Source: an uncultured Bacteroides sp. (GTDB lineage Bacteria > Bacteroidota > Bacteroidia > Bacteroidales > Bacteroidaceae). From it: a DNA stretch of 61,386 bases. This document shows, one piece after another, positions 19,555 to 29,279 of this stretch. Positions within the stretch are counted from its first letter, which is position 1; each line of letters begins with the position of its first letter. The stretch spans positions 1-61,386 of the forward strand of contig CAQOGY010000018.1 in assembly GCA_948847595.1 (NCBI GenBank). Direction: 5' to 3'. Made by a program: the position numbers and the translations under genes. The notes below the pieces were generated by a model. That model saw nothing but the letters and a program-made list of their open reading frames with translations. It had not been told where the DNA came from and did not search any database.

Positions 19555-19562
19555 TACTTTTG
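19555..19562 (+). promoter_or_regulatory. -7 box of the RND efflux operon
   Basis: TACTTTTG matches TAnnTTTG, with ATTG at 19535-19538 in a suitable place for the -33 box. It gives a leader of about 27 nt before the adaptor start at 19596. Confidence 0.65.
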
Positions 19563-19595
19563 TTCTGATTTTAATAAAAGACAAAAAGAGTAAGT

Positions 19596-20699
19596 ATGAT
19601 TACAGTGAACAAAAAATGGATACGGCTGATAGGGATTGTCGGTTGTACAGTGTGGATGGCATCGTGCAAACAGGCACCGGATGCAGGAGTGAAATCTTCT
19701 TATGCAGTCATGCAGATAGAACCAACGGACAAAGAACTTTCTTCCTCCTATTCGGCGACCATACGCGGGCGACAGGATATTGATATCTATCCGCAGGTGT
19801 CGGGAACAATCGAGAAACTCTGCGTGACCGAAGGTCAGAAGGTACGCCGGGGACAGTTGCTTTTCATCATCGACCAGGTACCTTACAGAGCCGCGCTCAA
19901 AACCGCCACCGCCAATGTGGAAGCGGCACGCGCCGCTACGAGCACCGCCGAGCTGACTTACAAGAGCAACAAGGAACTGTATGCGCAGAAAGTCGTTTCG
20001 GAATTTAGCCTGAAGACTTCCGAAAACTCTTATCTCACCGCCAAGGCACAACTGGCACAGGCTGAAGCTCAGGAAATAAGCGCACGTAACAACCTCTCTT
20101 ATACCGAAGTGAAAAGTCCCAGTGACGGAGTTGTAGGCGCATTGCCCTATCGTGCAGGCGCATTGGTTAGCGCCAGCATTCCTTATCCGCTCACTACGGT
20201 CAGTGACAATTCGGATATGTACGTCTATTTCTCGATGACCGAGAACCAGCTGCTCGCCCTCACCCGCCAGTACGGCGACATGGACGAAGCGTTAAAGAAT
20301 ATGCCGGAAGTGGAACTGATTCTGAACGACAACTCAGTCTATCAGAAGAAAGGTACCATCGAATCTATCAGTGGAGTGATCGACCGTCAGACAGGGACCG
20401 TAGTGGCACGCGTGGTGTTCCCCAACGAATCACGGCTGCTTCATAGCGGAGCATCGGGCACGGTAGTAGTGCCGAGCATCTACAAGAACTGCATCGCCAT
20501 CCCGCAGACAGCCACCGTGCGGATGCAGGACAAGACGATTGTATATAAGGTAGTGGACGGCAAAACGGTCTCCACCCTGATCACCGTAGCCGGAATCAAC
20601 GACGGACGCGAATATGTAGTACTGGACGGACTGAAAGCAGGTGACGAAATTGTATCGGAAGGCGCCGGACTGGTGCGCGAAGGCACACAGGTTAAATAA
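19596..20699 (+). CDS. RND efflux periplasmic adaptor (AcrA/MexA-like lipoprotein)
   Basis: 367 aa. The lipobox MASC at residues ~21-24 predicts a lipid-anchored periplasmic protein. Family features are DIDIYPQVSGTIEKLCVTEG (lipoyl half-motif), a long alpha-hairpin (residues ~95-160), YTEVKSPSDGVVGALPYRAG (second lipoyl half) and a beta-barrel plus membrane-proximal domain. It bridges the inner-membrane pump to the outer-membrane channel. First gene of a three-gene operon, 14 nt before the pump gene. Confidence 0.95.
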   Translation: MITVNKKWIRLIGIVGCTVWMASCKQAPDAGVKSSYAVMQIEPTDKELSSSYSATIRGRQDIDIYPQVSGTIEKLCVTEGQKVRRGQLLFIIDQVPYRAALKTATANVEAARAATSTAELTYKSNKELYAQKVVSEFSLKTSENSYLTAKAQLAQAEAQEISARNNLSYTEVKSPSDGVVGALPYRAGALVSASIPYPLTTVSDNSDMYVYFSMTENQLLALTRQYGDMDEALKNMPEVELILNDNSVYQKKGTIESISGVIDRQTGTVVARVVFPNESRLLHSGASGTVVVPSIYKNCIAIPQTATVRMQDKTIVYKVVDGKTVSTLITVAGINDGREYVVLDGLKAGDEIVSEGAGLVREGTQVK

Positions 20700-20713
20700 G
20701 AAGGAGACTGATT

Positions 20714-23700
20714 ATGAAAGGAAATATATTTATCAAACGGCCGGTGATGGCTATCTCCATCTCCGTGCTGATTCTCGCCATAGGGCTTATCTCGCTCTTC
20801 ACCCTGCCGGTGGAGCAATATCCCGACATCGCACCTCCTACGGTCTATGTGGCTGCCAGCTATACGGGCGCCGATGCCGAAGCAGTGATGAACAGCGTCA
20901 TCATGCCGCTGGAAGAGAGCATCAACGGGGTGGAAGACATGATGTATATCACGTCCAGCGCCTCCAATGCAGGTCTGGCTATCATACAGGTTTACTTCAA
21001 GCAAGGCACCGACCCCGACATGGCGGCTGTCAACGTACAGAACCGTGTAGCCAAAGCACAGGGACTGCTGCCCGCCGAAGTAACGAAAGTCGGCGTAAGC
21101 ACGATGAAACGACAGACCAGCTTCCTGCAAATCGGCGCGATGGTCTGCACCGACGGTCGCTACGACCAGACCTTCCTTGCCAATTATCTGGACATCAACG
21201 TCATCCCGCAGATCAAACGTATCGAGGGAGTAGGAGACGTCATGGAGCTGGGCGATACCTACAGTATGCGTATCTGGCTGAAACCGGAACGGATGGCACA
21301 ATACGGACTGGTGCCTTCGGACATCACCGGCGTGCTGGGCGAGCAGAACATTGAAGCCCCTACCGGCTCACTGGGCGAGAGTTCGCAGAACGTCTTCCAG
21401 TTTACGATGAAATATCGCGGAAGGCTGAAGAGCGTGGAAGAGTTTCAGAACACCGTTGTCCGCTCGCGTGAAGACGGCTCGATACTCCGTCTGAAAGATG
21501 TGGCGGATGTGGAACTGGGCACTATGACTTATAGTTTCCGCAGTGAGATGGACAGCCAGCCTGCCGTGCTCTATATGATCTTCCAGACGGCGGGTTCCAA
21601 TGCGACCGCTGTCAATAAAGAAATCACCGCCCAGATGGAGCGGATGGAGAAAAACCTGCCGGAAGGAACGGAGTTCGTCACCATGATGAGTTCGAACGAC
21701 TTCCTCTTCGCTTCCATACACAACGTGGTGGAAACACTGATTATCGCCATCATTCTGGTCATCCTCGTGGTATACTTCTTCTTGCAGGACTTGAAGAGTA
21801 CGCTCATCCCGTCTATCTCCATCATCGTGTCACTGGTAGGTACGTTTGCCTGTCTGGTAGCTGCGGGATTCAGTCTGAACATCCTGACCCTGTTTGCACT
21901 GGTGCTTGCCATCGGTACGGTGGTGGATGACGCCATTGTGGTGGTGGAAGCGGTGCAGTCCAAGTTTGACGCCGGATACAAGTCGCCCTACCTTGCCACC
22001 AAAGATGCGATGGGCGACGTGACGATGGCTATCGTCTCTTGTACCTGTGTCTTCATGGCCGTATTTATCCCCGTCACCTTCATGGGAGGTACTTCGGGCG
22101 TGTTCTATACCCAATTTGGTATCACGATGGCAACTGCCGTAGGTATCTCCATGATCTCGGCTCTGACCCTGTGTCCCGCCCTGTGCGCCATCATGATGCG
22201 TCCGTCGGACGGAACCAAGAGCGCCAAGAGTATCAACGGACGGGTACGCGCAGCTTACAACGCTTCGTTCAATGCCGTGCTGGGCAAGTATAAGAAAGGG
22301 GTGATGTACTTCATCCGCCATCGCTGGATGGTATGGACTTCACTGGCTGCTACCATCGTCCTGCTGGTTTATCTGATGAGCACGACCAAGACGGGACTCG
22401 TGCCGCAGGAAGACCAGGGCGTTATCATGGTGAATGTCAGCATCTCACCGGGAAGCACGCTCGAAGAGACAACGAAAGTAATGGACCGGCTGGAAAACAT
22501 TCTGAAAGATACGCCCGAAATAGAACACTACGCCCGCGTAGCAGGATACGGTCTGATCTCCGGTCAGGGAACTTCTTACGGTACGATCATTGTCCGCCTG
22601 AAAGACTGGAGCGAACGAAAAGGAAAGGAACACGGTTCGGATGCCGTAGCTTCCCGCCTCAACGCACAATTCCAGTCCATCAAGGAAGCGCAGATATTCA
22701 GCTTCCAGCCCGCCATGATTCCGGGATACGGTATGGGTAACTCCCTCGAACTGAACCTTCAGGATATGACAGGCGGTGATCTGGCTACGTTCTACGATGC
22801 GTCCACACAGTTCCTCAACGCCTTGAACCAGCGTCCGGAAGTGGCTATGGCTTATACATCCTACGCCATCAACTTCCCGCAGCTCTCGGTAGAAGTGGAT
22901 GCCGCCAAATGTAAGCGTGCAGGAATTTCGCCAAGCGCGGTACTCGATGCGGTAGGCAGTTATTGCGGTGGAGCGTATATCTCCAACTACAATCAATACG
23001 GTAAAGTATATCGTGTCATGATGCAGGCATCGCCCGAATACCGTCTGGACGAGCAGGCATTGAACAATATGTTTGTGCGCAACGGTACGGAAATGGCTCC
23101 GGTGAGCCAGTTCGTTACACTGAAGCAGGTACTGGGACCGGAAACGGCCAACCGTTTCAACCTCTACAGCACCATCACAGCCAATGTGAATCCTGCCGAC
23201 GGTTACTCTTCGGGTGAAGTGCAGAAAGTGATTGAAGAAGTGGCCGCAGAATCGCTTCCGATAGGCTACGGATACGAATATGGCGGTATGGCACGCGAAG
23301 AAGCAAGCAGCGGTGGTGCGCAGACGGTTTTCATCTACGCCATCTGTATCTTCCTTATCTATCTGATTCTGGCTTGTCTCTACGAAAGTTTCCTCGTACC
23401 GTTTGCCGTTATCTTCTCCGTACCGTTCGGATTGATGGGCTCGTTCCTGTTCGCCAAGATACTCGGACTGGAGAATAACATCTATTTGCAGACGGGTGTG
23501 ATCATGCTGATCGGCTTGCTGGCCAAGACGGCTATTCTGATTACGGAGTACGCCATCGAACGCCGCCGCAAAGGGATGGGCATCGTAGAATCGGCCTACT
23601 CTGCCGCACAGGTCCGCCTGCGTCCTATCCTGATGACGGTGCTGACAATGATCTTCGGTATGCTTCCGCTGATGTTCTCTTCCGGTGCGGGTGCCAATGG

Positions 23701-23890
23701 CAACAGTTCGCTGGGTACGGGTGTCGTAGGCGGTATGGCTGTCGGAACGGTGGCATTGCTCTTTGTCGTTCCGGTCTTCTACATCATCTTTGAATACTTG
23801 CAGGAGAAAATCCGCAAACCGATGGAAGAAGAAGCAGATGTACAAGTGCTTTTAGAAAAAGAGAAAAGTGAAGCTGAACGTGAACGTTAA
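20714..23890 (+). CDS. RND multidrug efflux pump (AcrB/HAE1 type)
   Basis: 1058 aa, 12 transmembrane helices in the two-fold RND arrangement. The N-terminus FIKRPVMAISISVLILAIGL and GTDPDMAAVNVQNRV fit the HAE1 subfamily. The TM4 proton-relay aspartates are in AIGTVVDDAIVVVEAVQ (~405-420). RPILMTVLTMIFGMLPLMFS marks TM10-11. It exports drugs, bile acids or other amphiphiles using the proton gradient. Operon with the adaptor and outer-membrane channel; substrate unknown. Confidence 0.96.
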   Translation: MKGNIFIKRPVMAISISVLILAIGLISLFTLPVEQYPDIAPPTVYVAASYTGADAEAVMNSVIMPLEESINGVEDMMYITSSASNAGLAIIQVYFKQGTDPDMAAVNVQNRVAKAQGLLPAEVTKVGVSTMKRQTSFLQIGAMVCTDGRYDQTFLANYLDINVIPQIKRIEGVGDVMELGDTYSMRIWLKPERMAQYGLVPSDITGVLGEQNIEAPTGSLGESSQNVFQFTMKYRGRLKSVEEFQNTVVRSREDGSILRLKDVADVELGTMTYSFRSEMDSQPAVLYMIFQTAGSNATAVNKEITAQMERMEKNLPEGTEFVTMMSSNDFLFASIHNVVETLIIAIILVILVVYFFLQDLKSTLIPSISIIVSLVGTFACLVAAGFSLNILTLFALVLAIGTVVDDAIVVVEAVQSKFDAGYKSPYLATKDAMGDVTMAIVSCTCVFMAVFIPVTFMGGTSGVFYTQFGITMATAVGISMISALTLCPALCAIMMRPSDGTKSAKSINGRVRAAYNASFNAVLGKYKKGVMYFIRHRWMVWTSLAATIVLLVYLMSTTKTGLVPQEDQGVIMVNVSISPGSTLEETTKVMDRLENILKDTPEIEHYARVAGYGLISGQGTSYGTIIVRLKDWSERKGKEHGSDAVASRLNAQFQSIKEAQIFSFQPAMIPGYGMGNSLELNLQDMTGGDLATFYDASTQFLNALNQRPEVAMAYTSYAINFPQLSVEVDAAKCKRAGISPSAVLDAVGSYCGGAYISNYNQYGKVYRVMMQASPEYRLDEQALNNMFVRNGTEMAPVSQFVTLKQVLGPETANRFNLYSTITANVNPADGYSSGEVQKVIEEVAAESLPIGYGYEYGGMAREEASSGGAQTVFIYAICIFLIYLILACLYESFLVPFAVIFSVPFGLMGSFLFAKILGLENNIYLQTGVIMLIGLLAKTAILITEYAIERRRKGMGIVESAYSAAQVRLRPILMTVLTMIFGMLPLMFSSGAGANGNSSLGTGVVGGMAVGTVALLFVVPVFYIIFEYLQEKIRKPMEEEADVQVLLEKEKSEAERER

Positions 23891-23905
23891 TAAATAAAAG
23901 AAAGA

Positions 23906-25270
23906 ATGAAGAAAAATATCATCCTGTTAGTTGCCATGAGTCTGACGCTGAGCGGTTGTGGCATCTATACCAAATACAAGCCCGCCACTTCCGTCCCCGA
24001 CGATCTTTACGGCGGGGAAGTGGTGACGGAAGACACTGCCGGTCTGGGGAATATGGACTGGCGGGAACTCTTCACCGACCCTCATCTGCAGTCCCTCATC
24101 GAGACAGGGTTGCGGACCAATACCGACTACCAGTCCGCCCTGCTTCGCGTGGAAGAAGCTCAGGCAGCGCTGATGTCCGCCAAACTTGCTTTCCTGCCCG
24201 CCTTTGCGCTTTCCCCGCAGGGGACAGTGAGCAGCTTCGATACGAACAAAGCTACGCAAGGTTACTCGCTGCCCGTGACCGCCAGTTGGGAACTGGACGT
24301 ATTCGGCCGTATGCGCAACTCCAAGAAGCAGGCGAAAGCGCTGTATGCACAAAGTGAAGATTACCGTCAAGCAGTCCGCACGCAGCTGATAGCCGGTATA
24401 GCCAATACTTATTACACGCTGCTGATGCTGGACGAACAGCTCATCATCTCCCGACAGACGGAGGAGGCATGGAAAGAAACCGTAGCCTCTACCCGTTCCC
24501 TGATGAACGCCGGACTGGCGAACGAATCGGCTGTATCGCAGATGGAAGCGACCTATTATCAGGTGCAGGGTTCTGTGCTCGATTTGCAGCAGCAGATCAA
24601 TCAGGTGGAGAACAGTCTTGCTTTATTATTGGCAGAGACACCCCGCAACTACGAACGCGGAACGTTGGCAGACCAACAGTTTCCTACGGACTTTGCCGTA
24701 GGAATCCCTGTCCGGATGCTTGCCGCCCGCCCCGATGTCCGCTCGGCCGAGCGGACGCTGGAAGCAGCGTTCTATGGCACTAATGCGGCACGTTCGGCTT
24801 TCTACCCTTCTATCACGTTGAGCGGAAGTGCCGGATGGACGAACTCCGTCGGGTCTATGATTCTCAATCCGGGCAAGTTCCTGGCATCGGCGGTAGGTTC
24901 GCTCACGCAGCCGCTCTTTAATAAAGGACAAGTGGTGGCTCAGTATCGCATCGCCCGTGCGCAGCAGGAAGAAGCAGCTCTCGGCTTTCAGCAAACATTG
25001 CTCAACGCCGGCAGCGAAGTGAATGATGCGCTGACTGCCTATCAGACCAGTCAGGGGAAAAGAATCTTGCTCGACAAGCAGATTGCTTCTCTGCAAACAG
25101 CCGTGCGAAGTACTTCTCTGCTGATGGAACATACGAATACAACCTATCTGGAAGTACTTACCGCCCGACAGTCATTGCTCAGCGCGCAACTATCACAGAC
25201 GGCCAATCATTTTACCGAAATACAAAGTTTAATTAACCTATACCGTGCTTTAGGGGGAGGACAGGAATAA
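23906..25270 (+). CDS. Outer-membrane efflux lipoprotein (OprM/NodT family)
   Basis: 454 aa. The lipobox LSGC at residues ~15-18 (MKKNIILLVAMSLTLSGCG) predicts a lipid-anchored TolC-like channel. Two OEP repeats are visible: ELFTDPHLQSLIETGLRTNT in the first, and VRMLAARPDVRSAERTLEAA with FYPSITLSGSAGW in the second. It forms the trimeric exit duct for the adaptor and pump. A hairpin terminator follows. Confidence 0.94.
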   Translation: MKKNIILLVAMSLTLSGCGIYTKYKPATSVPDDLYGGEVVTEDTAGLGNMDWRELFTDPHLQSLIETGLRTNTDYQSALLRVEEAQAALMSAKLAFLPAFALSPQGTVSSFDTNKATQGYSLPVTASWELDVFGRMRNSKKQAKALYAQSEDYRQAVRTQLIAGIANTYYTLLMLDEQLIISRQTEEAWKETVASTRSLMNAGLANESAVSQMEATYYQVQGSVLDLQQQINQVENSLALLLAETPRNYERGTLADQQFPTDFAVGIPVRMLAARPDVRSAERTLEAAFYGTNAARSAFYPSITLSGSAGWTNSVGSMILNPGKFLASAVGSLTQPLFNKGQVVAQYRIARAQQEEAALGFQQTLLNAGSEVNDALTAYQTSQGKRILLDKQIASLQTAVRSTSLLMEHTNTTYLEVLTARQSLLSAQLSQTANHFTEIQSLINLYRALGGGQE

Positions 25271-25312
25271 AGAATATCATACTTCCTCTGTTTTTTTGAT
25301 CCTAATGAAGAA

Positions 25313-25350
25313 GGGCTGCCGGAGAAGTGATTCTCTGACAGCCCGTTTTT
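25313..25350 (+). terminator. Hairpin terminator of the efflux operon
   Basis: GGGCTG...CAGCCC with an inner CGGAGAA/TTCTCTG stem (one mismatch, one GT pair), followed by GTTTTT. Confidence 0.75.
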
Positions 25351-25434
25351 CGTTAGAGGGCATTCCCGATAAGAAGTGTTATTAATTTTTGTTTCGCCCG
25401 GTCCCGCCATCGGCGCCAACGAACGGCATGATTT

Positions 25435-25522
25435 GTTTCATGCTCTGAAACTAAAAGTTTCATGCCTTGAAACCAACAGTTTCACACCGAGAAACCAATG
25501 GTTTCAAGCAATGAAACTATTT
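25435..25522. repeat. 22-bp tandem array, four units
   Basis: GTTTC starts at 25435, 25457, 25479 and 25501, and GAAAC starts at 25447, 25469, 25491 and 25513: an exact 22-nt period, with every unit an inverted repeat of 5-bp arms. The intervening bases vary. It lies between two convergent operons, directly after the wecB stop codon. Confidence 0.85.
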
Positions 25523-25527
25523 TGAAG

Positions 25528-26655
25528 TTATCGAAGCGCAGCTATGATTCTTTCGCAAGCCTGTCCGTCACCATAAGGGTTATGCGTTTCGGACATCCGC
25601 TTATACATTTCTTTATCTTGCAGCAGGGCAGTGACATTACTGACAATTGCCTCCGCATCTGTGCCGACCAACTTCACCGTACCCGCCTCAACAGCTTCCG
25701 GACGCTCGGTCGTATCCCGCATCACCAGCACGGGTTTGCCCAATGAAGGAGCTTCTTCCTGCACACCGCCGCTATCCGTCAGCAGCAGAGTAGAATGTTG
25801 CATGGCATAAATAAAAGGCAGATAATCCAGAGGAGAGATCAGGTAGACATTGCTCAGACCGGAAAGCAGTTCATACACTGGCTTCTGCACATTAGGATTC
25901 AGATGAACGGGATAGACTATGTCCATCTCCGGGTGAAGAGCCGCCAGTTCTTTGATCGCTTTGCAGATATGCAGGAAACCATCTCCGAAGTTCTCACGAC
26001 GATGTCCGGTGACGAGGATATACTCACGATCACCTACCGTGTAGCCTTTCTCCTGAAGTTCCTTCGCCATCTTTTCTTTCACACCGGCGGTGGTGGAAAT
26101 GATATCGACTGCCATCAGCAGGGCATCAATCACCGTATTTCCTGTAATAAAGATTTTCTTCGCGTCTATATTCTCTTGCAGCAGATTTGCCCTTGACTGT
26201 TCCGTCGGTGCAAAGTAGTAAGTACAGATACGGTCTGTCACCTGGCGGTTCATTTCTTCCGGCCAGGGAGACAACATATTATAGGTACGCAATCCGGCTT
26301 CCACGTGTCCCACAGGTATCTGCATATAAAATGCCGCAAGGGATGCTGCCATCGAGGTAGTCGTATCTCCATGCACCAATACGGTGTCGGGACGGAAGTC
26401 CTTCAGCACTTCGCGTAGTCCAAGGAGTACCTTAGCGGTAATGTCATACAAGTCCTGATTGGGAGCCATGATATTCAGGTCATATTCGGGAGTGATGCCG
26501 AACACCTCCAATACCTGATCCAACATCTGCCGGTGCTGTGCCGTAACGCAGACACGTGTCTCAAAATGTTCCGTATCTTTCTGGAGCGCCTTTACAAGCG
26601 GAGCCATCTTTATCGCTTCGGGACGGGTACCGAAAACGAGCAATATCTTTTTCAT
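25528..26655 (-). CDS. wecB: UDP-N-acetylglucosamine 2-epimerase
   Basis: 375 aa, non-hydrolysing 2-epimerase that converts UDP-GlcNAc to UDP-ManNAc. Signatures: LVFGTRPEAIKMAPLVKAL at the N-terminus, HVEAGLRTYN, GHRRENFGDGF, and TDSGGVQEEAPSLGKPVLVM followed by RDTTERPEA. Cytoplasmic. It follows wecC by 50 nt; together they make UDP-ManNAcA, a donor for surface glycans such as those built by the adjacent transferases. Confidence 0.96.
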   Translation of the reverse strand: MKKILLVFGTRPEAIKMAPLVKALQKDTEHFETRVCVTAQHRQMLDQVLEVFGITPEYDLNIMAPNQDLYDITAKVLLGLREVLKDFRPDTVLVHGDTTTSMAASLAAFYMQIPVGHVEAGLRTYNMLSPWPEEMNRQVTDRICTYYFAPTEQSRANLLQENIDAKKIFITGNTVIDALLMAVDIISTTAGVKEKMAKELQEKGYTVGDREYILVTGHRRENFGDGFLHICKAIKELAALHPEMDIVYPVHLNPNVQKPVYELLSGLSNVYLISPLDYLPFIYAMQHSTLLLTDSGGVQEEAPSLGKPVLVMRDTTERPEAVEAGTVKLVGTDAEAIVSNVTALLQDKEMYKRMSETHNPYGDGQACERIIAALR

Positions 26656-26705
26656 CTGCTTTATTTAATAGAGTCTATACAACCTCTTCGCAATTAAACT
26701 ACATT

Positions 26706-27908
26706 TTATCGTCTCACGCCGCAGAAGTCCAGTTCTATCTTTCCTTCTTCTCTGGGCAATGCAAGGAAGACATCGTGGCGAACCAGCCAGACGATAATAT
26801 CCGCTTTCTCGTATGCTTCCCGATAATCTGTCAGATGGAAGCTCTTATGAGTGCTTATATTAGGCTCGATAATCAGCACGTCCGCTCTCGATTCGGAGAT
26901 GATGCGGGAAGCGATATATTTGGCGGGAGATTCCCGTAAGTCATCGATATTCGGTTTGAAAGCCAGTCCCATGCAGGCAACGACCGGTTCGCGCTCGTTC
27001 TGTTCCACAAACTTCTGACAGGTTTCCAATACTTTGTTCGCACACCAGTCCGCTTTGTAATCGTTCGTTTCACGGGCACGCTTGATGAGCTGCGCCTGTT
27101 CCGGATAGTCGGATACGATGAACCAAGGGTCTACCGCAATGCAGTGACCGCCTACTCCGCAACCCGGTTGAAGGATATTCACACGCGGATGCTTGTTGGC
27201 AAGTGCGATCAGTTCCCATACATTGATTCCGGCTTTGTCGCAGATCATGGAGAGTTCGTTGGCAAAGGCGATCTGTGAGTCGCGGGAGGAGTTCTCCGTC
27301 AGTTTGCACATCTCTGCCGTGCGGGCATTGGTGCCGTGCAGTTTGCCTTGTACGAAAGCGGAATAAAACTCAATGGCTTTTTCGGTGGATGCCGGATCGA
27401 TGCCGCCTATCACGCGGTCGTTGTGCACCAGTTCGTATAATGTATTTCCCGGCAATACGCGTTCGGGACAATAAGCGATATGTATCTTCCCTTTCAGTTC
27501 GGGACGTTCTTTATAGATCACTTCCGCCATACGTTCGGTGGTATATACCGGAGAAGTGGATTCGATGACAAACAGGTTACCCTCCTGCAGATAAGGGATC
27601 ACGGAACGGGTGGCCGCTTCCACATAGGTGATGTCCGCCCGATGGTTCTGCTTGAACGGGGTAGGCACTACGATAAAGAAAGCATCCGCCGCTTCCGGCT
27701 TGCATACAGCACGCAACTTTCCACTCTGCACTACGTCCCTGACTACCTGACCCAGTTCAGGTTCTACAATATGTATCTTTCCCTGGTTGATCGTTTCCAC
27801 CACAGAAGGATTGACATCTACTCCTATGACTTCGAAACCGTGAGCGGCAGCAACGGCTGCCGTAGGAAGGCCGATATACCCTAATCCTAAAAACACAACC
27901 TTTTTCAT
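26706..27908 (-). CDS. wecC: UDP-N-acetyl-D-mannosamine dehydrogenase
   Basis: 400 aa from the ATG at 27908; an upstream in-frame Met at 27977 would lie before the predicted transcript start. The N-terminal NAD-binding motif is VVFLGLGYIGLPTAAVAA. The catalytic Cys is in LQPGCGVGGHCIAVDPWF (~250-267). The C-terminal UDP-binding domain (VACMGLAFKPNIDDLRESPA) completes the UDPGP/MDP dehydrogenase fold. It oxidises UDP-ManNAc to UDP-ManNAcA and pairs with wecB downstream. Confidence 0.95.
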   Translation of the reverse strand: MKKVVFLGLGYIGLPTAAVAAAHGFEVIGVDVNPSVVETINQGKIHIVEPELGQVVRDVVQSGKLRAVCKPEAADAFFIVVPTPFKQNHRADITYVEAATRSVIPYLQEGNLFVIESTSPVYTTERMAEVIYKERPELKGKIHIAYCPERVLPGNTLYELVHNDRVIGGIDPASTEKAIEFYSAFVQGKLHGTNARTAEMCKLTENSSRDSQIAFANELSMICDKAGINVWELIALANKHPRVNILQPGCGVGGHCIAVDPWFIVSDYPEQAQLIKRARETNDYKADWCANKVLETCQKFVEQNEREPVVACMGLAFKPNIDDLRESPAKYIASRIISESRADVLIIEPNISTHKSFHLTDYREAYEKADIIVWLVRHDVFLALPREEGKIELDFCGVRR

Positions 27909-27937
27909 GTTCAATATCTCCTTATTAATAAGTGTGG

Positions 27938-27945
27938 CAAAAGTA
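27938..27945 (-). promoter_or_regulatory. -7 box of wecC-wecB
   Basis: TACTTTTG on the minus strand, about 30 nt upstream of the wecC ATG. Confidence 0.6.
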
Positions 27946-27987
27946 CAAATAATATGTGACTTTGTACGGATTTTCACTGAAAACCAC

Positions 27988-27995
27988 TACTTTTG
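27988..27995 (+). promoter_or_regulatory. -7 box of the divergent glycosyltransferase pair
   Basis: TACTTTTG on the plus strand, with TTTG at 27961-27964 as a possible -33 box. It places the transcript start after an upstream in-frame Met at 27993, which supports the ATG at 28014. Confidence 0.6.
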
Positions 27996-28013
27996 TGCAA
28001 ACATTTTGAAAGC

Positions 28014-29279
28014 ATGAGGGTACTAATCATCAATACTTCCGAACGAATAGGTGGTGCGGCTGTCGCTGCCGGACGACTGATGGAATCGCTTAAGAACAAC
28101 GGCATCAAGGCGAAAATGTTGGTACGTGACAAACAGACAGACCAAATCAGCGTCGTCGGCCTAAAGCGCAGTTGGCTGCACGTATGGAAATTCATGTGGG
28201 AACGCATCGTCATCTGGAAAGCCAACCGTTTCAAGAAGAATGATCTCTTCGCCGTAGATATCGCCAATACCGGCACGGACATCACTTCGCTTCCCGAATT
28301 TCAGCAGGCAGATGTCATCCATCTGCACTGGATCAACCAAGGGATGCTGTCACTCAACACCATCCGCAAGATTCTGACTTCCGGCAAACCTGTAGTATGG
28401 ACCATGCACGATATGTGGCCCTGCACCGGCATCTGCCATTATGCACGCGAATGCAGAAACTACGAACAGGAATGCCACCACTGCCCTTACATCTACGGAG
28501 GAGGAGGCAAGAAGGACTTATCTACCCGAATCTTCCGGAAGAAGAAAGAAATTTATAGTCAGGCATCCATCACGTTTGTAGGCTGTAGCCGCTGGCTGGC
28601 GGAGAAAGCCAAAGTCAGCGGACTGCTCACCGGACAAACGGTTATCAGTATCCCGAACGCCATCAACACGAATCTTTTCAAGCCTCACAATAAGCAGGAA
28701 GCCCGCAGAAAATGCAGGCTGCCACAGGAAGGGAAGCTGATTCTTTTCGGTTCTGTCAAGATAACAGACAAGCGAAAGGGTATCGACTATCTGATTGAAG
28801 CCTGCAAACTGCTGGCAGAGAAACATCCGGAATGGAAAGACTCATTGGGCGTGGTTGTTTTCGGCAACCAGTCGCAGCAGTTGCAAGACCTGATTCCTTT
28901 CCGCGTCTATCCGCTTCCTTATATTAAGAATGAGCATGAGTTGGTGGATATATACAATGCCGTAGACCTCTTCGCCATCCCTTCTCTCGAAGAGAATCTG
29001 CCGAATATGGTGATGGAAGCGATGTCCTGCGGTGTGCCCTGCGTCGGTTTCAACACCGGAGGCATACCGGAAATGATTGATCATCTGCACAACGGATACG
29101 TAGCTCAGCGCAAGTCTTCCGAAGATCTGGCCAACGGCATCCATTGGGTACTGACGGAACCCGAATATGCGGAACTCTCCGCACAAGCCTGCCGCAAGGC
29201 CATAGGCAACTATTCGGAAAGTATCATAGCGAAGAAGTACACGGACGTTTACAACAAAATAACAGGGAAATATGCATAG
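28014..29279 (+). CDS. Glycosyltransferase family 4
   Basis: 421 aa GT-B enzyme. N-terminal VLIINTSERIGGAAVAAGRL, the acceptor-side HLHWINQGMLSLNTI and VVWTMHDMWPCTGICHYARE (a Cys-rich loop with C..C..C, common in Bacteroidetes exopolysaccharide GT4s), and the donor-side SLEENLPNMVMEAMSCGVPC with E(x7)E. Its 3' end overlaps the following GT2 gene by 8 nt. Probably part of the same surface-glycan pathway as wecB and wecC. Confidence 0.9.
   Translation: MRVLIINTSERIGGAAVAAGRLMESLKNNGIKAKMLVRDKQTDQISVVGLKRSWLHVWKFMWERIVIWKANRFKKNDLFAVDIANTGTDITSLPEFQQADVIHLHWINQGMLSLNTIRKILTSGKPVVWTMHDMWPCTGICHYARECRNYEQECHHCPYIYGGGGKKDLSTRIFRKKKEIYSQASITFVGCSRWLAEKAKVSGLLTGQTVISIPNAINTNLFKPHNKQEARRKCRLPQEGKLILFGSVKITDKRKGIDYLIEACKLLAEKHPEWKDSLGVVVFGNQSQQLQDLIPFRVYPLPYIKNEHELVDIYNAVDLFAIPSLEENLPNMVMEAMSCGVPCVGFNTGGIPEMIDHLHNGYVAQRKSSEDLANGIHWVLTEPEYAELSAQACRKAIGNYSESIIAKKYTDVYNKITGKYA

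Noticed and set aside
22445..23845. 466-aa open frame antisense to the RND pump
   Set aside because: No domain, no start context; the sense frame is a full-length pump.
25435..25522. CRISPR array
   Set aside because: Units of 22 bp with diverged 'repeats' and no constant repeat/spacer pattern or cas genes.
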